The notes under the pieces: generated by a model
What the model saw: the letters and a program-made list of their open reading frames with translations, nothing else
Database searches by the model: none
What the model was told of the DNA's origin: nothing
Source of the DNA: Bacillus sp. FJAT-27225
Lineage (GTDB): Bacteria > Bacillota > Bacilli > Bacillales > Cytobacillaceae
NCBI RefSeq assembly: GCF_001685025.1
Contig: NZ_MAYU01000021.1
Span: 558,001-622,000 of the forward strand
Length of the DNA: 64,000 nt
Reading direction: 5' to 3'
Position numbers and translations under genes: made by a program
In this document: positions 18,392 through 26,702 of the stretch, piece by piece
Numbering within the stretch: position 1 is the stretch's first letter
How the letters are laid out: every line of letters starts with the position of its first letter

Positions 18392-19407
18392 TAAAAAGCA
18401 CCTTCTCTTTCCTGGAAATGGGTTGGCTTATTAATCGTATGGCCATCATTGGTCACCCAGTCAGCAACCATATCGACCATTTGTTCCACCGACACGCGCG
18501 GGTAGCCAAACAACTTATGTGCATGGGACGCATTATTCAGTAAGGCAGTGGAACTTTCTGTGTTAACAAACACAGGAACCTTATTCATTCTCTTTCCGAA
18601 TTCCTTTGCAAGCCACCTTATTGAAATGGTTTCTGGCCCTGTTACATTCAGGATTTTCGGAGGATGGCTGGCATGCAATAATGAGCGGATTGCATATTCA
18701 TTTGCATCACCTTGCCAAATGACATTGGCAACACCCATTGTTATATCAATCGGTTTATCATCGTGAACTTGTTTTGCAATTTCCAGCAGTACTCCATAGC
18801 GCATATCAATTGCGTAATTCAACCTGAACAGCACAACCGGAGTTTGGTTTTTATGGGAAAAATACGTGAATATCCGTTCCCGGCCCAGGCATGATTGTGC
18901 ATATTCACCAACAGGATTTGGCACAACATCTTCTGTGCAGTCATTGCTGACAACAGCCGTTAAAGGATACACATTGCCTGTTGAAAAAACAACAATTCGT
19001 GATTCACTAAACTTTTCCGCAACCCTTCCAGGCAGATAGGCATTCATTGCCCATGTACGATGCTCATTGCCTACAGTTCCAAATTTTGTTCCCGCCATAA
19101 AAATAATATTTTTCACAGGAGGCAGTGCTTGGAGGTCATCATCATTCAAAAGATCTGCCCGGATTGTTTCAATCCCGGCACTCTCCAAATCGTCAATCAG
19201 GGATTGATCGGAAAATCTCGCTACACCAATTACGCGTTTCGGAACACCAGCCAAATCCACTGCCCTTTTTGCCATTTTTGCCAATGTAGGCCCCATTTTC
19301 CCGCTAACACCCAATATCATAATATCCCCGTCAAGCTGCAGGATGTCCTGTACAAGTTCCTCACTGGGTGCTGACATTAACTCTTCCAACTCTGCAATCG
19401 TTTTCAT
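18391..19407 (-). CDS. NAD-dependent epimerase/dehydratase-like SDR with altered catalytic motif
   Basis: The 338-aa protein is an extended SDR: ILGVSGKMGPTLAKMAKRA forms the nucleotide-binding turn, VVFSTGNVYPL gives the Ser/Thr site, and WQGDANEYAIRSLLHAS lies in the C-terminal part. The Tyr-x-x-x-Lys pair is not canonical: the corresponding segment reads EYAQSCLGRERI, with Cys where Lys is expected. The ATG 19407 has AGGAGG 6 nt upstream, so the longer frame to 19440 is rejected. It is the first gene of the minus-strand operon and is driven by the box-containing promoter at 19464-19513. The reaction is unknown. Confidence 0.8.
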   Translation of the reverse strand: MKTIAELEELMSAPSEELVQDILQLDGDIMILGVSGKMGPTLAKMAKRAVDLAGVPKRVIGVARFSDQSLIDDLESAGIETIRADLLNDDDLQALPPVKNIIFMAGTKFGTVGNEHRTWAMNAYLPGRVAEKFSESRIVVFSTGNVYPLTAVVSNDCTEDVVPNPVGEYAQSCLGRERIFTYFSHKNQTPVVLFRLNYAIDMRYGVLLEIAKQVHDDKPIDITMGVANVIWQGDANEYAIRSLLHASHPPKILNVTGPETISIRWLAKEFGKRMNKVPVFVNTESSTALLNNASHAHKLFGYPRVSVEQMVDMVADWVTNDGHTINKPTHFQEREGAF

Positions 19408-19463
19408 TTTTAGCCTCCTGATTTTTTCTTGACTATACAAAAGATTTTAAATTTTTCACCATT

Positions 19464-19513
19464 ATTGTATAATCGGCTTTTTTAAAAGACAAGTCACTTA
19501 AAGGTCTTTTAAT
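19464..19513 (-). promoter_or_regulatory. Promoter of epimerase operon with TTTAAAGAC-type box
   Basis: On the minus strand, -35 TTGTCT and -10 TACAAT (5' base 19469) are 17 nt apart. The box ATTAAAAGAC (19513-19504) lies 8 nt before GACTTGTC, which overlaps the -35. The box ends exactly 35 nt before the -10, as at 25391, 26643 and 29487. AAAAGAC/GTCTTTT also form an inverted repeat. The layout fits an activator bound next to RNA polymerase. Confidence 0.65.
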
Positions 19514-19543
19514 CCCTGTCTTAAAATATAGTAAAATAACTGT

Positions 19544-19572
19544 TTGACAATTCAGTCTCCTCTCCTTAATCT
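19544..19572 (+). promoter_or_regulatory. Sigma-A promoter of the GGEEF-HTH regulator
   Basis: TTGACA at 19544 and TAATCT at 19567 have a 17-nt spacer and lie 62 bp before the regulator TTG start. The perfect inverted repeat at 19590-19616 falls just downstream of the expected transcription start. Confidence 0.6.
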
Positions 19573-19589
19573 AATAGATAGAGAGTATA

Positions 19590-19619
19590 TAAAGACATTT
19601 CTTTAATGTGTCTTTAATA
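19590..19619. promoter_or_regulatory. Perfect inverted repeat TAAAGACA-N11-TGTCTTTA before regulator gene
   Basis: It keeps the spacing GAC(N5)-N8-GTCTTTAATA shared with the other boxes. It lies between the regulator promoter and its start codon, so it could mediate autorepression by blocking polymerase, or be the box of a second, distal minus-strand promoter (TATTAG at 19576, 34 nt away). Confidence 0.5.
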
Positions 19620-19633
19620 GGAGATGAAAAAGT

Positions 19634-20995
19634 TTGAAAAGCAACCTGCTATCCGAAAACCGCATCGAAATCAACATTGGAATTGTATCCCCGAAAGCTT
19701 TAGAGAAGGAAATAATGAAAGCGCTTCAGTCTTTCCCGAATTTGCGCCCTGTCTTTATCAATGCCACATCATCGACTGTTTCCTCAGAGATTACCGCTGA
19801 CCTGCTCAATCAATTGGAAGTTCTTTTGTTTACGGAATTCCATGCTTATTTAAAAGCCAAACGGCTTTTTGATATCTCGATACCCGTCCATTATGTCCCG
19901 CTAATGGGAACAGGCCTTTACCGGTCGTTATTTTTAATTAAAAACCAGTATGATTTTTCCCAATACTCGATTGATACAGTTGAAGAAAAGTACATACATC
20001 AGGTCCTTTATGACTGGGGCGATCAAAACTATACTTTCAAGTCCTATCCCCACTACGGCCATTCCAGCACAATTGAATCGATTGTTCAATTTCACCGCGA
20101 CAATTACCAAAACCTTCGTTCTATCGCGATTACCGGAATCCAGGAAGTTTCACTTGCCTTATCCCAATTAGGCATTCCAAATGAATGGGTTACACCGACT
20201 TATCAGGATTTAATCGTTTCTTTGGAACGTGCCTTGCTTGCAACAGAAGCCCGAAAAAACAAAGAGTCCCAAATAGTCTTTGGAATTATCGATATCGATA
20301 AATTCAAGAAAGCAACTGAAAAATATACAACAGAGCATGAGCTCCAGGTATTTAAGCTGAAGTTCCAGCAAATGATGCTCAACTATACTAAACTTCTTGA
20401 CGGCCATTTAATTAATTCCGGCGGTGAAGAATTTTCATTTATCACCACAAGGGGTATTTTTGAGCGCGAAACACGCGGCTATAAGTTTATTCCACTCTTG
20501 AATACTGCTAAGAGCGAGCTCGGCGTAACGATTAGCATTGGTGTTGGCTTTGGCCGCTCGGCTGCTGAAGCAGGCAGCCATGCAAGGCTTGCTCTCCGTC
20601 AATCAAAGGAATTAGGCGGCAATGTTTGTTATATAGTCCGTGAAGACCAAAGTGTGGTTGGCCCGGTGGACATTATTACGGACACGCAATATGAAAAATA
20701 TGACTTGTCGATTACAGATGCCGAGTTATTGGAAAAGGCAGAAAAGGCCGGAATGTCTGCCGCTTATATGACGAAACTAATGGCAAGAGTTGCCCGGCAT
20801 AAAAAGTATGATTATACAGCCCAGGAACTTGCCACCACATTGGACATTACAACCAGAAGTGCCCATCGGATATTGTTAAAATGGATGGACGCAAACTTGG
20901 TGGAAATTGTTGGTGAAGAGAAAATAACCTATAAAGGAAGACCCCGGCGAATCTACCGGCTAAGTTTCATTCTGGATGACTCTGTGCCGGAATAA
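19634..20995 (+). CDS. Transcriptional regulator: N-terminal sensor, GGDEF-like cyclase domain, C-terminal winged helix
   Basis: The 453-aa protein has three parts. Residues 13-190 are an alpha/beta region starting IEINIGIVSPKALEKEIMKA, a possible ligand-binding domain. Residues 213-336 have the nucleotidyl-cyclase fold: FGIIDIDKFKKATEKY (metal Asp), INSGGEEFSF (GGEEF at 263-267) and VTISIGVGFGRSAAEAG. The guanine-reading Asn and Asp of diguanylate cyclases are not conserved, so the activity may be lost or different (GTP cyclohydrolase III-like). Residues 380-445 form a winged helix (ELATTLDITTRSAHRILLKW). TTG start follows AGGAG. It is divergent from the epimerase operon, flanked by TAAAGAC boxes, and is the likely local regulator. 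Confidence 0.8.
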   Translation: MKSNLLSENRIEINIGIVSPKALEKEIMKALQSFPNLRPVFINATSSTVSSEITADLLNQLEVLLFTEFHAYLKAKRLFDISIPVHYVPLMGTGLYRSLFLIKNQYDFSQYSIDTVEEKYIHQVLYDWGDQNYTFKSYPHYGHSSTIESIVQFHRDNYQNLRSIAITGIQEVSLALSQLGIPNEWVTPTYQDLIVSLERALLATEARKNKESQIVFGIIDIDKFKKATEKYTTEHELQVFKLKFQQMMLNYTKLLDGHLINSGGEEFSFITTRGIFERETRGYKFIPLLNTAKSELGVTISIGVGFGRSAAEAGSHARLALRQSKELGGNVCYIVREDQSVVGPVDIITDTQYEKYDLSITDAELLEKAEKAGMSAAYMTKLMARVARHKKYDYTAQELATTLDITTRSAHRILLKWMDANLVEIVGEEKITYKGRPRRIYRLSFILDDSVPE

Positions 20996-21028
20996 GTGAT
21001 GCTTCACAGGTTGTTCATCATTAACAGA

Positions 21029-21073
21029 AGGGTTGAAACGGCAGGGAATTCACAACCTGCAGTTTCAACCTCT
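21029..21073. terminator. Bidirectional hairpin between convergent genes
   Basis: GGTTGAAAC-GG-CAGG pairs with CCTG-CA-GTTTCAACC across a 10-nt loop. It lies between the stops of the regulator (20995, plus) and the Gfo/Idh gene (21065, minus) and overlaps the latter stop codon. Confidence 0.55.
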
Positions 21074-21979
21074 TCTCTCTCCTATATACACCTTTTTTCC
21101 AGTTTCCCTGCTTTCATTTGCAGCTTCAATAAACCGGATCATTTCCATTGTCTCCTCAAGCGGAACGGCAGAGATGCCTGTTTTAAAAAAACATATAATT
21201 TCTTCCATTAAACTGGCATAGAACGGTTTAGCGGAAGATTCGATCATTACAAATTCATTTCCTTTTTCAAAATGAATAACAGCTCCGAAGGCATTATTTC
21301 CTTTTCGGTTTCCTCTGGCTGTTCCGATCATGCCATCTTCCCATTGCGCCACAATCAGGTCTGAACCCTCGTTAGCTTCCACTCGAACATGCGAGGGGCC
21401 TGCCCCACCAATCGTATAAAGCATTTCAATCGTATGTATCCCATACCAAAAATAACCTGGCTGTGTTTCAACCATTCCCATCGGTCCGAAACAGTCTATC
21501 CCTATGATTTTCCCCTTGTCTTTTACAGAAATCGCCTGTCTGAGAGGCTCGGCAAAACGCAATGCCGACGAACTCATGATTGGAGCAGAATAGCGTTGGG
21601 ACAGTTCAGCGATTTTGGCTGCATCAGCAGAGGTTATGCAAAGTGGCTTATCTACGAAAATCGGCTTACTAAACCTTGCTATTTTTTCTACTTGTTCGAG
21701 GTGCACCCTGCCGTCTACAGACTCCAGCAAAATGGCATCGCATTCCTCTGCTGCTGCTTCCATCGTTTCCACCATAGTGACCCCATATTGCGCAACTTCT
21801 TTTACGATCCCGTCAATACGGGAGTAACTTAATTCAAAATCTGATGAACCGGCAGGAAACGCCTTTTTAACTTTTCCGCCTTTTACATGAAAAGGATGTG
21901 CCGGATCATTCAGTAATTTTGTAAACTCAACTGCATGTGATGTATCGAGGCCGATCATCCCAATTTTCAAATTGCCCAT
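21065..21979 (-). CDS. Gfo/Idh/MocA-family oxidoreductase (3)
   Basis: The 304-aa protein begins LKIGMIGLDTSHAVEFTKLL, a Rossmann-like start with a degenerate glycine turn. The usual EKP motif reads FVDKPLCITS, with Asp for Glu. The C-terminal domain includes GYFWYGIHTIEMLYTIGG with the usual His. The ATG follows GGGGAGAGAG. It is the last gene of the ABC-transporter operon, 26 nt after the inner permease, so it probably acts on the imported sugar. The DKP variant raises doubt about whether its cofactor or chemistry matches the other two Gfo/Idh proteins. Confidence 0.82.
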   Translation of the reverse strand: MGNLKIGMIGLDTSHAVEFTKLLNDPAHPFHVKGGKVKKAFPAGSSDFELSYSRIDGIVKEVAQYGVTMVETMEAAAEECDAILLESVDGRVHLEQVEKIARFSKPIFVDKPLCITSADAAKIAELSQRYSAPIMSSSALRFAEPLRQAISVKDKGKIIGIDCFGPMGMVETQPGYFWYGIHTIEMLYTIGGAGPSHVRVEANEGSDLIVAQWEDGMIGTARGNRKGNNAFGAVIHFEKGNEFVMIESSAKPFYASLMEEIICFFKTGISAVPLEETMEMIRFIEAANESRETGKKVYIGERRG

Positions 21980-22005
21980 AAACTCTCTCCCCGCAAAAAG
22001 AAACC

Positions 22006-22812
22006 TTATTTCAAACCTGACAACTGGATGCCTTCAGTAAAGTATTTTTGGAAGAACAAAAAGATTAAAAAGGTAGGAATGAAGGAAAGTGTAGCCCCTG
22101 CCATCTCAATTCCAAAGTTCCCTTCCTTATTTAAAGTGGAAGCCAATCCAACTGTAATTGGAAACATTTTTTCATTCGTCATAAAAATCAACGGCTGAAA
22201 TAAATCATTCCAGTTACTCACAAATGCAAACGTCCCAACTGTTGCAATCGCAGGAAAGGCGAGCGGCATATAAATTTTACGAAAAACCTGAAAATCACCA
22301 GCTCCATCCATTCGGGCTGCTTCATCCAGTTCCATCGGAATTCCCTGCATGAACTGCCGTACTAAAAACACACCCATAATCGCCCATAGTTCAGGAACGA
22401 TTAAGGCTTCATATTGGTTAATCCATCCGAATTTTGAAAACATGATAAATTTAGGAATGATCAGCAATTGAGATGGAATCATGATAACAGCCATGAATGT
22501 CCAGAAAATAAACTCCCTGCCGTAAAATTGCTTTCTGGCAAAAATATAACCCAGTAGTCCCGCAAAAAACATTTGAGAGAAAACAGGAATGATTGTGATG
22601 ACCACAGAGTTGAAAATCCAGCGCAAAAAGTTATCATTCCTAAACAAATAAATAAAGTTATTCAGCGACGGATCAGTGGGAATCCAAAATAATGGGCTCA
22701 ATGATGCAAAGGTCGTTTCTTTAAGTGAACCGAAAACCATGATTAAAAATGGAAGGAGAAAGCAAAACCCCAGGAAGAACATCAAAAAATACTTTCCCAT
22801 TTTTTTCAACAA
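22006..22812 (-). CDS. Carbohydrate ABC transporter permease (MalG type)
   Basis: The 268-aa protein has six predicted membrane helices and the EAA loop DEAARMDGAGDFQVFRKIYM that contacts the ATPase. It belongs to the CUT1 sugar importers, in which a shared MsmX-like ATPase is usually encoded elsewhere; none is present here. The start is TTG (a second TTG follows) with AAGGAGATG 7 nt upstream. It partners with the permease at 22845 and the lipoprotein at 23941. The substrate is probably the oligosaccharide processed by the neighbouring hydrolases. Confidence 0.9.
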   Translation of the reverse strand: MLKKMGKYFLMFFLGFCFLLPFLIMVFGSLKETTFASLSPLFWIPTDPSLNNFIYLFRNDNFLRWIFNSVVITIIPVFSQMFFAGLLGYIFARKQFYGREFIFWTFMAVIMIPSQLLIIPKFIMFSKFGWINQYEALIVPELWAIMGVFLVRQFMQGIPMELDEAARMDGAGDFQVFRKIYMPLAFPAIATVGTFAFVSNWNDLFQPLIFMTNEKMFPITVGLASTLNKEGNFGIEMAGATLSFIPTFLIFLFFQKYFTEGIQLSGLK

Positions 22813-22844
22813 GATCGTTCATCTCCTTACTTTCACGCTGTCTA

Positions 22845-23804
22845 TCAATATATGCCTTGGTCCTTTCCTACTAATTTCCTCTGAATGAGTGAAATCGCGA
22901 GGATAATCACAAAGAGTACATAGGACAGAACGGCTGCATAGCTAAAATTCAAATTTGTGAAACCGATTGAATACAAATAATAAACAATCGTACTGGTTGC
23001 GAAGTTTGGACCTCCGTTTGTCAGCAAGTAAGCCGAATCAAATATTTGGAAAGACCCAATCGTCGTAATAATCAATACATAGAAATGAATTGGTTTTAAT
23101 AATGGGAAGGTAATCTTCCAAAAGGTTCTGAATGGTGATGCACCATCAATCTTTGCTGCTTCATACATGTCTTTCGGAATTGACTGGAGGCCCGCAAAGT
23201 AATAAATCATCGTACTTCCGGCGACCTTAAATACACTCAAGCCGGCAAGAACCATCAGTGCTTGTGAGGAGTCTGATAGGAATAATTGGGTATCAACACC
23301 TATAAAGCTTAACAAGTAGTTAACAAAACCGGATTTCGTCCCAGAAAACAACCACTCCCAAATCCCTGCAACAACGACAAAGGAAGTGACAACAGGCAGG
23401 AAGAAGATGCCTTTAAACAACTTTGTTAACCGAATCCCGGATTTTAAAATAAGGGCCAAAATCAAACCAATTGCCATTGTCGGAACGATATAATAGATGG
23501 AAAATAATACAGTGTTCCATATTGATTTCCAGGCAATGGGGTCGTTAAATAATTGCTGCCAATTTCTCATTCCGACGAACTCGGAAGTGCCAATTATGCG
23601 ATAATTCAGGAACGTTAAGACAAAACTGTACACAAACGGAATGATTTGAAAGATCATGAAATGAATTAAAATAGGAGTCAAAATGATATAGACAATAGAA
23701 TTCTTTTTCCATTCATCTTTTATTCTTTTCAGCAAAGGCCGCTTAAGCTGTTTTCCGTTATTCACAGGCAACTTCTTATTATTTACAGCTATAACCTTTT
23801 CCAA
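22845..23804 (-). CDS. Carbohydrate ABC transporter permease (MalF type)
   Basis: The 319-aa protein has a basic N-terminus and about six helices (IVYIILTPILIHFMIFQIIP first). The EAA loop reads YEAAKIDGASPFRTFWKITF. The start is TTG with AAGGTG close upstream. It is separated from the upstream lipoprotein gene by a 136-bp gap holding a 14-bp perfect hairpin, which probably lowers permease expression relative to the binding protein. It belongs to the CUT1 family with the gene at 22006. Confidence 0.9.
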   Translation of the reverse strand: MEKVIAVNNKKLPVNNGKQLKRPLLKRIKDEWKKNSIVYIILTPILIHFMIFQIIPFVYSFVLTFLNYRIIGTSEFVGMRNWQQLFNDPIAWKSIWNTVLFSIYYIVPTMAIGLILALILKSGIRLTKLFKGIFFLPVVTSFVVVAGIWEWLFSGTKSGFVNYLLSFIGVDTQLFLSDSSQALMVLAGLSVFKVAGSTMIYYFAGLQSIPKDMYEAAKIDGASPFRTFWKITFPLLKPIHFYVLIITTIGSFQIFDSAYLLTNGGPNFATSTIVYYLYSIGFTNLNFSYAAVLSYVLFVIILAISLIQRKLVGKDQGIY

Positions 23805-23886
23805 GCGATCACCTTATTTCCTTTATATATAACTTATTCTCATGCTTGTCCATATTGATTTGGCCGGCTTGACTTTCATAAGTAAC

Positions 23887-23920
23887 AGAGAGTTTTATTC
23901 ACAATGGAATAAAACTCTCT
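23887..23920 (-). terminator. Intercistronic hairpin between binding protein and permeases
   Basis: AGAGAGTTTTATTC and GAATAAAACTCTCT form a 14-bp perfect stem with a 6-nt loop and little T-run. It probably acts as a partial terminator or 3'-end stabiliser, giving more lipoprotein than permease. Confidence 0.6.
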
Positions 23921-23940
23921 TTAATAATAGAAGGTATTGG

Positions 23941-25203
23941 TTACGGCTTAGCCAGCTCTTTTTCAATGGCTTCAGCTGCTGCATCCGCTGCTTCTTGAGG
24001 AGTTTTTTCTCCTGCCATCATCGCCTGTACTTCAGCCTGAATGAATGGCATAATCGCACGGCCTTTTGGATGGATGACCCCAGGCAATGCATACTGGGTA
24101 TACCCGGCCAGTTGGCTCATATTTTTATTGGAATCAAAGATATCTTTTGCCGCTTCCTGAGTTGGGATATATTGAGTCACTGTATTAAAGATGCGCTGAT
24201 TGTCGGCGTTCGTAATTGCTTTTACAAATTCAGCTGCAGCATCCGGATTATCGGTGTTCGAAGGAACAACAAACATACCGGTTGTACCATATGTTAATTG
24301 TTCTTTATTTTTTAATGGCGGTGCGAATGCAAACTCAAATTTACCTTCTTTTTGAAGCATTGTGACGTCAACTCCAGAGCCGAGAATCGCCATCATCTTT
24401 CCGCCCATCCATAGTTCGTTATGGTTGGTGGCTGTCACGGAATCTTCCGGAATATACTTGTTCTTATACAAGTTGTTAATCATCTCGAACGCTTTGACAC
24501 TGTCTGCATTATTGATAAGCACTTCATTTTTATCGTTGACTACACCTCCGCCAGCCTGCCAAATCCAAGGGTAAATCGTTCCATTCATGGAACCGCCGCC
24601 GGCATAAGATAACGCATAGAAATCTTTTTCTTTTGCTTTCGCTGCCCAAGCTTCGAATTCTTCCCAGGTAGCTGGAAGTTTTGCTGGGTCCTCTCCAATC
24701 GCTTTAACAACATCGAGATTGTAGAAGAATGTATAGGCTTCCTGTAGAATCGGCAATCCATATCTCTTGCCTTTCCATTCCGTCGCTACTAATGAAGATT
24801 CAACAAATCCTTCAAGATCCTTATCCTTCAAATACGGATCAAGTTCCAGAAGCATACCAACGTCCGCATATTGAGGCATTTGGTCAGGGATTGCATAAAA
24901 TACATCTGGGCCATTGTTTGCCGCTAACGCAGTTAACACTTTCTGGTCACGGTTGGACCAAGGAATCGTTTCAATGTTTACCTTAACATCAGGAAATTGT
25001 TTATTATAATTGGCGGTAATTTCTTTCCACATTTCTTCTTCTTTTTTCGCATCACCAGTGTAAGGATGAACCCAAACTGTAATTTCGCCTTCTACCTTAC
25101 CATCTTTGGACTTTGACTTTGAGCCAGTCTCCTCGCTGCAGCCGGCAAGCGCCAGGCTGATTGCTAGCATGAGCACCATAAACCATAAACTTTTCTTTTT
25201 CAT
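23941..25203 (-). CDS. Sugar ABC transporter substrate-binding lipoprotein
   Basis: The 420-aa protein has a lipoprotein signal peptide with lipobox LALAGC (Cys21) and the extracellular solute-binding family 1 fold (ITVWVHPYTGDAKKEEEMW, then TAATGL-like regions). It should be anchored outside the membrane and deliver an oligosaccharide to the permeases at 22845 and 22006. ATG at 25203 begins the transport operon, whose promoter carries a TTTAAAGAC-type box and a cre site, so expression is probably induced by the glycan and repressed by glucose. Ligand unknown; the context suggests an amino-sugar-containing oligosaccharide. Confidence 0.9.
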   Translation of the reverse strand: MKKKSLWFMVLMLAISLALAGCSEETGSKSKSKDGKVEGEITVWVHPYTGDAKKEEEMWKEITANYNKQFPDVKVNIETIPWSNRDQKVLTALAANNGPDVFYAIPDQMPQYADVGMLLELDPYLKDKDLEGFVESSLVATEWKGKRYGLPILQEAYTFFYNLDVVKAIGEDPAKLPATWEEFEAWAAKAKEKDFYALSYAGGGSMNGTIYPWIWQAGGGVVNDKNEVLINNADSVKAFEMINNLYKNKYIPEDSVTATNHNELWMGGKMMAILGSGVDVTMLQKEGKFEFAFAPPLKNKEQLTYGTTGMFVVPSNTDNPDAAAEFVKAITNADNQRIFNTVTQYIPTQEAAKDIFDSNKNMSQLAGYTQYALPGVIHPKGRAIMPFIQAEVQAMMAGEKTPQEAADAAAEAIEKELAKP

Positions 25204-25305
25204 GTACTGAACTCCCCCATTTAATTTATATAATAAATATCAGAAACCAGGATTATCTTCTAACTAAAATCCCCCTCCTTAAAACCATTTCATCTGTTCA
25301 CAATT

Positions 25306-25319
25306 TGAAAGCGTTAACA
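25306..25319 (-). promoter_or_regulatory. cre site (CcpA) in ABC operon leader
   Basis: TGAAAGCGTTAACA fits the cre consensus TGNAANCGNWNNCA fully. It lies about 25-38 nt downstream of the transcription start expected from the -10 at 25351-25356, a position suited to roadblock repression by CcpA. Confidence 0.7.
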
Positions 25320-25350
25320 TACAACAATAAAAAAATTCCCTACTACCTTT

Positions 25351-25400
25351 ATTTTAGTTTTTTTTAAATATTGTGACAAGTCTATAAAGTGTCTTTAATA
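25351..25400 (-). promoter_or_regulatory. Promoter of the ABC operon with TTTAAAGAC-type box
   Basis: On the minus strand the box TATTAAAGAC (25400-25391), 8 nt, then GACTTGTC overlapping -35 TTGTCA (25379-25374), a 17-nt spacer and -10 TAAAAT (25356-25351). The box ends 35 nt before the -10, identical to the epimerase and acetyltransferase promoters. Confidence 0.7.
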
Positions 25401-25437
25401 CATTGAAGGAAATAATTTATCGTTTTAAGTGTTATCC

Positions 25438-26517
25438 TCATACATAATTCAGTCCTTGCGGAAATGGAAATGGTATTGGGAAGATATCTTTTAATTGTGA
25501 ATCAGGATCTTCACTTCCTTTGACAATCCATTCTTCCAGCTGTTTAGCACTGAGAGTTACTGTGCCTTGTTTAAAATGAAGTTCTTTCTGGCCTTCAGCA
25601 CCTGAGATAGTCAGCTTGTTCTCAAAATAAGGGCCGAGCTGTGAAAGCAGTAAATCAAGGTCCATAATCTTCATCGTTCCCGGGAAAGGAAGTTCTTCCA
25701 TCGGAAGCGCACCTAGTTGACTAAGGATATCCTTTTCAAATGCCGGGACATTAAACAATAAGGAATTTAAGTCATATGTAAAGGCTTCTGCAAGGAGGCC
25801 CGGGATAGCTTGTGGATCTCCTCCCCATTCAATTACCCGTGAGTCTGCCTTTCCCTGGCTTTCGTAAGGAACCCCGAACACCAAAAAGGCTTTTAGTTCC
25901 TCATTTTCTTTAGCCACAAGGATCTTATGTTTCATTTTAAAAATACTGGCAAATCCGGCTGCTTCATTTAAAAGGGCCAGTTCAAATATACTTTGTTCAT
26001 ACTTTACGTGACGTTCATGACTAAGCTTCCTCAATTGAAACCAGTCGAATTGCCCCATTTCACGAATTACATAGCTGCTGCTTTCAACTTTCAGGTCGCC
26101 TTGATGGATCTTGTATTGATTCATCTTCCCATAATGGGTGCATCCTTGTTTAAGGTAAATCGGCAAATCCCCGGAAACAAACAGAACAGAAGCCCCCGAC
26201 TTATTGATGTGCTCGAAAATCATTTGCAGGAGTGTATTGGCCAGCCCCCTTTTTCGGTAATCTGGATCCGTACAAACAGCACCGATTGAAAAAGCCTTTA
26301 CTTCAGCACGTCCGATATGCAGGATAGAGGGTACCAAGCCTATAAAACTCACTAATTTCCCATCGATAAAAGCTCCATAGGATTGATTTAAAGCCGCCGA
26401 AAACACTTGTGGGAAGGCCGTTCCCATTGATACATGACCTGCCTTGCGAAAAACTTTATCCGCTAAGTCAATTGCCTGTTTATATTCAACCTCACGTACT
26501 AATCGAAAATCTGTCAT
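25438..26517 (-). CDS. GNAT acetyltransferase, Eis-like, with C-terminal SCP2-like domain
   Basis: The 359-aa protein has an N-terminal GNAT domain with the acetyl-CoA motif CTDPDYRKRGLANTLLQM near residue 80, a middle GNAT-like region, and a C-terminal SCP2-like segment (residues about 255-350), the layout of Eis-type acetyltransferases. ATG 26517 has GGGGTG 7 nt upstream, so the frame open to 26544 is rejected. Eis proteins acetylate amines; here it could acetylate an amino sugar or detoxify an aminoglycoside-like compound. Its promoter carries the same box as the transporter and epimerase operons, so it belongs to the locus rather than being a bystander. Confidence 0.8.
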   Translation of the reverse strand: MTDFRLVREVEYKQAIDLADKVFRKAGHVSMGTAFPQVFSAALNQSYGAFIDGKLVSFIGLVPSILHIGRAEVKAFSIGAVCTDPDYRKRGLANTLLQMIFEHINKSGASVLFVSGDLPIYLKQGCTHYGKMNQYKIHQGDLKVESSSYVIREMGQFDWFQLRKLSHERHVKYEQSIFELALLNEAAGFASIFKMKHKILVAKENEELKAFLVFGVPYESQGKADSRVIEWGGDPQAIPGLLAEAFTYDLNSLLFNVPAFEKDILSQLGALPMEELPFPGTMKIMDLDLLLSQLGPYFENKLTISGAEGQKELHFKQGTVTLSAKQLEEWIVKGSEDPDSQLKDIFPIPFPFPQGLNYV

Positions 26518-26602
26518 TTTCCTGCACCCCACCCCAATCTCCAATTTATGGTATAGCAGCCATTCTCAAATATGCTATAATACAACTAAACAACCTATCT
26601 CC

Positions 26603-26653
26603 ATCATATTTTTTATTGAATTGAGTGACAAGTCTATTAAACGTCTTTAAATA
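26603..26653 (-). promoter_or_regulatory. Promoter of GNAT gene with TTTAAAGAC box
   Basis: On the minus strand: TATTTAAAGAC (26653-26643), 8 nt, GACTTGTC, -35 TTGTCA (26631-26626), a 17-nt spacer, -10 TATGAT (26608-26603). The box again ends 35 nt before the -10. It lies between divergent genes and may also affect the YesL-type gene at 26703. Confidence 0.7.
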
Positions 26654-26702
26654 GATTTATAGGTGCGTTTGCACGATATTTTTACTGAAATGAGGTATTG
26701 AG

